Assembly (NCBI GenBank): GCA_027922465.2
Contig: BQMF02000011.1
Span: forward strand, 1,674,001-1,738,000
Reading direction: 5' to 3'
Source of the DNA: Turritopsis dohrnii
Taxonomy: Eukaryota; Cnidaria; Hydrozoa; Anthoathecata; Oceaniidae
DNA: 64,000 nt
Part shown: piece by piece, positions 13,601 to 24,300 of the stretch
Numbering within the stretch: position 1 is the first letter of the stretch
Layout: each line of letters opens with the position of its first letter
Position numbers and translations under genes: made by a program
The notes under the pieces: model-generated
What the model was told of the DNA's origin: nothing
The model's input: only the letters and a program-made list of their open reading frames with translations
Database searches by the model: none

Positions 13601-16600
13601 AAAGTATAACAAGAAAGGCCAAGGCGGTATCACTACTCATCCAGGACGTTCAAAATTGCCAAAATCACGCCAGACTATGATCCCAGTCTTTAACAAACAA
13701 GAGAACACGTGGGTGGCAACAGCACTACAACCTTCAGGAAAAAAACACAGGAAGAAACATAAAATAATGAAAGAATTAGCAGCCGATGCTACTTTGACTG
13801 ATCTGAGGGATGTTGGAATGTTAGGTGATGAGAGAAATCCGAAACCTCGGAAACGAGCCGGTAAAGAGAAACGACAAAAACGCGAAGATGTATTATTTTT
13901 CTTGACTGACGGAAATGAAGACAACGTCTCTGAGACTGCGGAAAATGAAAGTGAAATGAAGGAGAAGAAATCATTAAAGAAGAAGAAAGAAAAGAATTTA
14001 GGAGAAATAGGAAAGGCGAAGTCACGAAGAAAAAGAATAAAAATGATCATGACGAGGAAGAGGAAATTTGTATCGGTTAGTGATGAAGATGACGAAAGAG
14101 AGGAAAATGAAATAGAAGACAGAATGGAAAATGGAGGAGACGTTACAGATGATACAGGTGACGAGGAGAATGAAAGTGGGAGCAGTTCTGGAGACGGAGT
14201 GCAGATGATGGTACGTTCAATAAGCGACGAGGATGACACATCAAAAACATCTTCTTCTGTTGCTAGGAAACAGACGAACTTTGCCCAAATCAATGTAGTG
14301 ACTTCAACACTACAAAACAAATCTGATATAACTGCAATAAAGAAGTCGAATTTGCTTTTGCGTGACAAAAATTATTTTCCAAAGAAGATGGTTCTTGATA
14401 GCGTCAAGCCTAAGAGGCAACATCTTAACAGTTTCCGACGAAGCGACTTGAACACCATCAATATATTGACAGATGACGTGGAAGACGTGACGTCAGGAGA
14501 ACACAGTGACGAAAAAGAATATTTTCATCGGCCTCACAGCTTTGAAGACATTGACGATGACGACGATGAAATTATGCTGCAGAACAGACATAAACTAACT
14601 AGCGAACCAACCAAAAGATTTAATCATATCAATTTACAATCCTCCCGAACAAAATACACAGATATTAAAAATGGAATCATTTCCAGTTCTGTAAGAAAGT
14701 CCTATGACATGCCCACAGGGAAAATCCATCGTCCGAGCAATACATCACTCGTACCGAGAAAGAAACACAGTGAGACACCCCACAGAAGTCCGTTTCCTGT
14801 GCGGATATCTGAGCACGTGACACGTGACAGAAAGTTACATCCAATCAATTTTCTGAAAGTATCCGAGAAAACCGCCACAGTCAAGAATGTCAGCTGTTGT
14901 TTGAAGAGCCGCATTGAAGATAACTGGGACTTCAACTGTTGTGGAAAACCAAACGATGACATAGACTCGAGTTGTTGTGATGAAGTTGTGGAAGTACCGG
15001 AAGGTTCAAGTATGACAAAAATTTCTTGGAATGGAGATTTAAACCCAAACAATCTCCATCAACCAACTGGGGTTTTGAAGAATATGTCAGATATGGTTTG
15101 GGAAACAGAGCATCAGAATTTTCCATCTCCATCAGATAGCGAAGTGAATTTGGCGAGACTTTTACAGAGGCTGAGAGAAAAACAGCAGAGTAGCAAGACA
15201 ACACCGAAACAAAAGACAAAAGCAACCAGCAAAGCATCGTATACAACAACAACTGGTACACATCCAACAACCAAAACCAATGTTTTATGGAATACTGGAC
15301 CAGAGGAGAAAACTCCACCTTCAGATGTTTCGATACCTTTCACGGCAAAATCCGACAGTAAGCCTGTAAAGGTCATCTGGGGAGAAGCGCATCCCATAAC
15401 TGCCAAGCCAAAAAACAATGATAACAAATCTAAAGGTAAAAGTCATAGAAAGCTGCAAAGCGAAAAACAAAGTCCTCCAGCAGTCCGACCGACAAGTCCG
15501 ACGTGGACGTGCCAAACCAGTGGAAAGAACTACGATTGTACATACAAAGGAGGTTCCGGGACAACGATAAAATATCCGATGCGAGCAGGCAAGCATAAGA
15601 ACAAATCCATTCACAGAAAACCTGGTTGGACTAACAAAGCAAACGGAGGAAATGAAGGAAAATTTGAAGACCAACAAAAAGAAACAAAACATAAACCAAG
15701 GAAAGAAAAGAAGCCAGCAAATGGTCCTTCGGATGATTTGGAAGAGGAAGAAGATGAAGAAGAGGGAGAGGATGAGGAAGAAGATGAAGAAGAAGAAGAA
15801 AAGAAAAGAAAAGGAAGTAAGAATGCCCGACCTTTAGTTCGCACCACACCAAAGCCTAGACGAACGACTCAGAGAAGAGCGACATTCAATAACGAAAAGT
15901 TGAAACCAAAAGTTACAAACGTAAAACCTTCCAAAACAAAGAAGGTCACTGCTGTCAAGGTGACGCCCAAACCAAAGGTCAGTGAAACCAAAATCGCCCC
16001 AACTATTGCAGGAAAAGTGAAAGTGACACCCAAACCGAAAACGACGAATGGAAAGCAGAAAACTAAAAAGTTAACGCCCAAAGTAACACCCAAACCCAAA
16101 CAAACATACAAGGCGGGAACAAAAAAGAGACCGGCTCCTGTTAGATTCACAGAAAGTGATAATACATACCAACCAACTGAATCTCAGAAAACCACTCCCA
16201 AGAAGAAGAAAGAGCCATCTAAAGGTGGAAGTCACGTGCCTGGAAATACCCAATCACAATCGCAGGAATCCTTGAACGGACCAAACAATAGCCAAAAAGG
16301 AAAGAAACAAAAAACGACTTTACCTCCGTCGACAACTTCTACTACCACTACATCGACTCCTCCACCACCACCACCACCACCTCCTCCTCCACCACCTCCT
16401 CCATCACATCCAACATCTACCCCATGTCCTCCGTCAAGTGCTTCTACCACAGTTCAACAAACAACAACAAGAGTAACCACAACGAAAGTAAGAACAACAA
16501 CAACACCGGCTCCACCACCACCTCCACCGCCTCCACCTCCTCCACCGCCACCAACTACATCAACGGCAAAAGTTACCACAGCGACAACTACATCTACTCC

Positions 16601-19600
16601 TAGAACTTCTTCAACCAACACACAAGAAACAAGTACGACGATATCGGAGCAATCATATCCTCCGACACAAATCCCCACCATCAAATTCACAAAGAAGAGT
16701 TACAAAATCCTATGCCTACCTATACAATGGCCTTGTTATACTGATCGCTTCTACACTACAAAAGTACCAAAGACATCCGTCTACCCATCTGCAAATTCTT
16801 CGTTGGTTACACTCAAACCGTATTCAACACCCGAGAGTGATACGAATCCAACATTTACTGAAATTTTGACACCGCCACCTCCACTATCATATGAGGAGCA
16901 GATAAAAATGATAGCACAGCCTGTGTTACCACTTGTACCTGTACCTCAGTGCGTACCAACTCCAGGAAACCCATGCAATTTACAACAAAATATTCCTTGC
17001 ATTCCAACCGCAACAAATCCTTGCGTACCACAAACAGTGAGTCCTTGTATTCCACAACCAGGTTTTCCTTGCCCGCTGACACAATTGAATGTGATTGATT
17101 CGCAAACTGGTTTACCAATGCATGTTGATGGAGAGAACAATAACGTCAGTTCGACGAACCAACAACAAACAATTCCAGTATGGGCCATTGAGACGGTAGA
17201 AACAACCGTTCAAAACATGTCTGTTAAACCACAACAGCCACAACAGCAAGCTGGTTTACCTGGTACTGTTTCTCCCGTCACGAAACCAAAAACGCCAGGT
17301 GGAAGCACCCAATTCACACCAACGACATACGAAACCGACACCATGTCTCCTTCAGTTAACCATACAACAAAACCAACAGAAAAACTGAAGGGTTGGGCTA
17401 ATGAAAGTCATGAAGCAGTAACCAATAGCGCTTACGTTGTTCAAACAACCTCCAGCACCACAGTAGTTAAACAGCAATCCACTGTAAAGCCGGCAGTAAC
17501 AGTTGCTGGAAATATCAACAACACTACCTCCTCTAACGACTCGACAACTTCCATGTATGAAGGAAAACAATACAATGGAAGCACTTCGATCAATCCAACA
17601 AACAAACAATCATATACCTATCCAAGACTTCCAACACAAAGGGTAAACACACTCGAATCGAATCCAAATGATAACGTTCCTGCAGCTACCACAACCACAC
17701 CGATGCCACTCTATCAGTCTGTTTCCAACAATAGCGATGCCGTAAATTATCCAACTCATAAGCAGGGTTATCAACAAACAGCTGCTAAAAATAGTACCAG
17801 TACCATTACATATACAACATCTACGCAGAACAGGACAACGGAAGCGACTTCAACCAATCAGTATAAAGAGCCTGTCCCTGGTGAAGAAGAAAACATGAAC
17901 TTTAAAGTAACGACAGAACCCATGGAGATTGGAAAACTTCGAACAACTGATTTCTCTTCCCCTTTGCAAGAAAAATTTACTAAAATGGGTGATAATGCTT
18001 CGAATCAAAACACAACAACACCTTACACCACCACCACAACAACAACAGTACCTGCAACATATCCAGCTTTTCTTAACACCTCTAAAGTTATTACTACTCC
18101 GGCAACAGTCACATATAACCCCTATCTGCCGGTTGAAAACACGAATCAGAACGGCTATCCGCAACCCACTGGATATAACAACGGTAAGTGAAAATTATTG
18201 ATGCAAGAAAACAGATATTCGCAAAAGTCAACAGGTTGACTTAAAAATATCTGTGGAAATATTTGTGTCGCCTTCCCAACTAAAATTTTTATAAAATTAT
18301 TTTATTTTACCTTGTTTATTGAATTTTAGTCGCCTGAAAGTTGTTTTGTTTCATCATAATCAATTCATATTCTTCTATACTTCACCAGGCTTTAACGATA
18401 GTGCCACATTTACCACTGTACCACCGCCACCGCCAGCAGCAACTACAACACCTCCACCGGTACCAGTAACCCAGAAAGTGATTAATAATGGTGTAGTAAC
18501 AACAAAAGCGAGAGCAACTGACAGGTGGACAACACCCTCACCTGCTATCTTAGCCGGTGAAAACGATGAAGAACAGGCAGAAGAGGAAAATTCCGCTGAA
18601 GATGAACCAGAAGAAGATAATGAAGAATCTAATGTTAATCAAGTATCCCAGCAAGCGAGCAATGAAACAAAGCCAAGTGTACCAGCACCACCGCCGCCGC
18701 CAGCAACAGAACCACCAGCAGCAGCAACAACACCACTGCCACCAGCAGCAGCAGCATCACCATCAACACCACCACCACAACAACAACTACAACAAGTGCA
18801 ACCAGTTACAACAACTGTATCAACCAATTTCTACAATGGCAGTGGAATTGCTCAGCCCATTGCCACGTCAGAACCAAAAGTCAACTCTTCCACAGGTAGG
18901 ATATATGCAAAATTACATAACGATCCATAAACAATAACAGATGTCCAGGAAAATTTTTAAAACCAATTTTATTTTTAGATAACGAGTTTACAAATACATC
19001 AACCACCACGCCGATGCCACAAACCACAGTTGGTTACACCGCACAACCAGCTACCACCCAATCCACATCAACCTCGCTGATGGAAGAAAGTAAGTTAGTG
19101 TTAACTAATACGTATTCATGAGACATTGCGTCCAAGTATTTCACAAAAACTATTTTTTCTTAGATAACCGTTTCACTCAACCAAGTAACATCAACAACCA
19201 ACCAGTCTTTCCAACTGCAGGTCAGGAAAATGGAACAAGCCCAGCTACTTATAATCCTTATCTCCCGGTAGAAACAACTAAAACTCCCGGACTGCAAACG
19301 ACGTCAGTGCTCCCGACAACTACCAAAATACCTTCAAAGGGGTATTCAGAGCCTGCAGGTGAAAATGTAAATGCAACATTCACTCCAACACAACCATCCA
19401 GACTGCCGACCGATGTAACTCCTGCAATAGACACTACCCAAGTAACAGATACCACATCAAAAGTAACAAATACTGCACCAGTTGCATACAATACTCAGGT
19501 TTTTCGAACCACCCCTTCTCCACAGTTTGCTCAAGTAACAGATACTACTCCGCCAGCCAATGCCACACAAGCACCAAATTATGCTTTAGTCACAGATACC

Positions 19601-21311
19601 ACTAAGGCAACAGATACCACCCAAACACCAAATTTAGCTCAAGTTACAGATACCACGCAAGCACCAAATTTTGCTCAAGTTACAAGTGACACTCAGGTAA
19701 CAAATACCACCCAAGCACCAAATGATGCTCAAGTCACAGATACCTCTAAGGCAATATATACCACGCAAGCCCCAAATTTAGCTCAAGTTACAGATACGAC
19801 ACAGGGACCAAATTTTGCTCAAATAACAGTTCCCACTCAAGCAACAGATACCACCCAATCACCATTTGCTCAAGTTACCGATACCACGCAAGCAGCGTAT
19901 ACAACTGCAAGACCAAAGTTCACTCCAGAAGTAGATACCACCTTAGCTACAGATACTACAGCACCTACAGAAAGTACTATACCAACGGATACCACTCAAG
20001 CAACAGATGCCACTACTTATAATCCTTACCTTCCGGTGGAAACAGCTAACGCACAACAATACGATACCACTACCACAACACCACCACTGCTTCCAACTTC
20101 ATCAAATAATGTTTTCTATTCTACATCAATCACACCAGTCACTGCAAAAAATAACCAACAGGATGTAACAAGCAAGGTAGCAAACAATTACAGCCCCCAA
20201 AAACAACAAGGAAAAGCTAATGGCCAATCTGGCAATACACCATTAGCTGTACCGACGAAAAATACCAATGCACCGTCATCAACTAAACCGCCGTACACTG
20301 CCGCTGCAAATAACGGCGGTTCAAACGGGGCAACTACTAACTCACCAACACGTGGAACAAACGAACCTGATTATAATCAAATTGGACCCAATCAAAATGA
20401 AAATAAAACACAAAGCATACATAATCCAAACAACGCCAATTCAGTAAGACCGACTACTTCACAGCGAGGTTACACATCAACAAGCGAACCTAATTATGGA
20501 GAGTTGGAACCAGGTAAAACAGCTGATACTGAGAAAGGCAAAACACAATCAACTGGGTCCAATAATCAAAACCCTAACTTGAATTTGGTACCACCAGCAA
20601 CTACAACCACAACAGTGCAACCAAACGCTTATAGGCAAACAACTTCAGGACAATATGTCACATATCCCACAAAATATCCGACATATATGACGACGACGAC
20701 GACGACGCCAGAGGTTAAAGAGAATGGAGTGAACGACACTGCTATAAAAGTTATATTGGGACCAAGAATCGATGCAGTCGCGACTCAAGACAAAAATGAT
20801 AAAACGATAGAAGGTTCTGGAAGAACTGAAGTCCTGAATACTGACCAATATGAAAACAGACCAAATCCTGGTGAAATTGCGCCACCATCACCTACAGCTG
20901 CACCTTCACCAACGCCAAGCAAAATGGTAAAAGCCGATCGACCAGACGAAGAGCTTCATGATGTGTTGGAAGATATGGAACGAGAACGCACTTCAGACAA
21001 GACATCCTGGCCGTTCAACTTAAACCCGATTGCTCTACCGCCAGCATATAGTCGAATCAGATCCAACAAGACCACTTATCGAGAGGATATTCAAGGTTCT
21101 GGTGAAGATGAAGTCAAGCAACTGGAGGAGAGCATGGTTGAAAATGAACCTGGCGATACAAAACTGTTCGGTGAAAACACAGCAGTTAACAATACAGATG
21201 GGCAACAAAGTGTGTCTGCACTATCACAGTCAGATAAGGAACAAACAGCACCAAATCAACAACAACAACAACCAGAAAATCAAAAACAACAACAACAACA
21301 ATCAGAAAATC

Positions 21312-21356
<45 letters not shown>

Positions 21357-24300
21357 TAGAAAATCAGCAGCAACAACAAAAGGAGCCATACATGGGTTTC
21401 CCCAGTTACGAAGATTATTTGATAGATTATTACAAGAAATTATCTCAGCCTCAACAAAACTCAACAAATGGTTTCACACAACCACAGCCTCCAACTACAC
21501 AACGACCACCTCTAACAACACAGCCTACTCAACTAACTGCAGCTCAAGTGATTGCGACATCAGCACCAGTACCTGTAACTCAGAGAACGCAAACTCAAGC
21601 AACCAATCCTAGACCAATTACACAGCAGTCAATTTCTAATCCTTATCCGCAAGGCGTAATGGCGACAATGAAAACCACTACTCCAACTTTAAACATACCA
21701 AAGATGGGACAAAACGAAACCGAAAAGCAGGATAACGAGACTCCAGAAGCTGGGGATGAAGGAATTTTTGTTGGAGAAAATCATGAAAGTAATATAGTAG
21801 AAGACCTGAAAGAAGCGGTGAGTTCAACAGAATCTCCAATCGCACAACAACAGCAACAACAATACCAGGCGCAAGCAGGCATGCAGGTTGGGGCAGTTAC
21901 CACACCATCGCCATCTAAGCCCGTTGATGCCACAACTTCCAGTAAATATGAACGATTACTGTCAGCTGCTACAACAACAAGAACGCCAGTGACGGCAAAC
22001 ACCACGCCAATTCAACGTTTAAACAAACCAAACACCACGCCAATTCAACGTTTAAACAAACAAGTGGATAACACATTCGTCCAAACAACCAATTCTCCAA
22101 ACGTTGCCAGTGAAACAATAACAACCAACACATCAGTTACCAACGCACCACAAAGCCAAAATGACCAATTTGCCTTACCATCAGCGAATGAAAATATTCA
22201 CGACATGTCTTGGTATAATAACTACTTACAGGACTATATGAAAAACATTGAGTCATTTTATAAAAATTATACGCAAAACAATAACAAAGAAGTTCAGCAA
22301 AGCACGCAGGCGAGTCAACAAGCAGTAGGTATGGGCGAAACTGTTTATAGAGATGAAACACAGACAAAAACATTAGAGCCAACCCCCAAACCATCAACAA
22401 CTTTGTTCCCATTCACAATGGCACAAACGACCAAAATTAGCAAAGAAGATGTTACCATTGTCACAACTCAACAAAAAACGTCATATGCAAAAACAGGTAT
22501 GACAACACCAGCAGGCTTGGAAACTGAAACAGCAACAACCGAAAATGATGAAACACCTGTTCCTCTAGTCAAAGCAACAACCAAACCGACGGCTAGACGT
22601 ACAGAGAGCTCTACCAAACAAACAAAGGGAAGTGGACCCACACCAATACCAATTGTAACTATGGAAATTTCAATTGTACCCAAAACTGAACCAATGAACA
22701 TACCAACTGCGACAATAACGCCGTCAGTATCTGCGATGGCAACGAAAACAGGGAGCATGGTGGAAGAAATTGGAAGCAATGGTGAATCATCGAAAACAGA
22801 GGACACAACTATGAATAACGCGTCAAACCAGAAAGAAGAAGGTTATACAGATGATGACCACTTACCAATAAGTGCCGCCACAGAAAGGCCAACAACGATG
22901 TCAACAACTGAAGCGTTAAACCAGAAACAAGAAGGTTATACTGATGATAACCACTTGCCGATAAGTGCTTTCACAGAGAGGCCAACAACGACGACAACAA
23001 CTACAGCACCTGCAGAGGATAACAACAATGTACAAATCACTAACAGCCAAGTTAACACTGAAGAAAAGCTGAGTACACTGGTGTCAACAGCTGCAGCGAA
23101 CCAACTGAATGAAGAAGTAGAAAAATCAGAAGAGCAAATTCCAAATGCTACGAACCAGCCACAGTTGAATGGAGCCCGGCAGGAAAAACCTTACGAAAAC
23201 AGTCAAAGTAACAACAGCATGACTGAAACACCGCAATATGGTGGAACGAGCAACGAAGAAACAACGACAACAGCGACGACCATTTTGAAGCCAACCACTA
23301 ACGATAATGATAAAGTTATCAGTGAAGTAAACACGTTTTTGGAAAATCTTGGCAAAAGTGGTATTACGTTACCAAAAGCGGATGAAAGTGGAGATAATGC
23401 TCCAAAAGTAAACCCTATCACATCGCCAACTGTCCCACAGTCGACCAAATATCCTTATAATGATCTGTATTTTGATTACATTCTGAATTGGAAAAGATAT
23501 CTTGCAAGTCTTCAAACATGGGTTGATAAGTATATGGCACCAATTGAACACAGAAAGATTGCAGTCCATCCTGATCCAAACCCGACATACAATCCATCAG
23601 AAAGCAATTATCAAAAAGAATATGAAACATATTTAGCAAACATTGAACGTTGGGAAGCTAAAAACCGTGTGAACCAGCTGATGGGTATGACAACTTTACC
23701 AACAACATCGACAACAACATCAGTGACATCCGTCGGAACCCAAACGTCACCATTAAATGCCGCCACAAAAACTTCTTCGGCAACTGAGGCAACTACTAGT
23801 ACTGACACAACAACTACAGAAACTCCAACAACTACAGCCAGCACAACACAGAAAGAAACGAATTCTTACGAAAACAGAGCTAATGAAGAACTATTTAGTA
23901 GTCTGAAAACACCCGCAGCAGTATCTCAGACTACACAAGGAAATGCCGGAAAAGAATTTGAAGGAACAGTGTTCGATCCACACTCGACAAGTATCCTTAC
24001 TCAAAAGCCGACACCAGTGGTAACGACAACGCAAGCATTATCAACACCAACAGTAACAGAGCTAACGACAACTGAATCAGCACCACTACCTCCACCGTCA
24101 CCAACATTACCACCAATTACAACATCCGAGTCAGCAACAACTGAATCACCGCCACCACCACCGCCAATATTACCACCGATAACAACAACCGAGTCAACAA
24201 CAACTGAGTCACCACCGCCGCCACCCCCACCACCTCCACCGCCGCCAACATTCCCACTAATATTAACAACCGAATCACCGCCACCACTGCCGTCACAATC

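Noticed and set aside
13637..14368. 243-aa minus-strand open frame inside mucin-like exon 3
   Set aside because: It mirrors the AAG/GAA-rich coding strand; its Ser/Phe-rich composition is a shadow of the Lys/Glu-rich protein.
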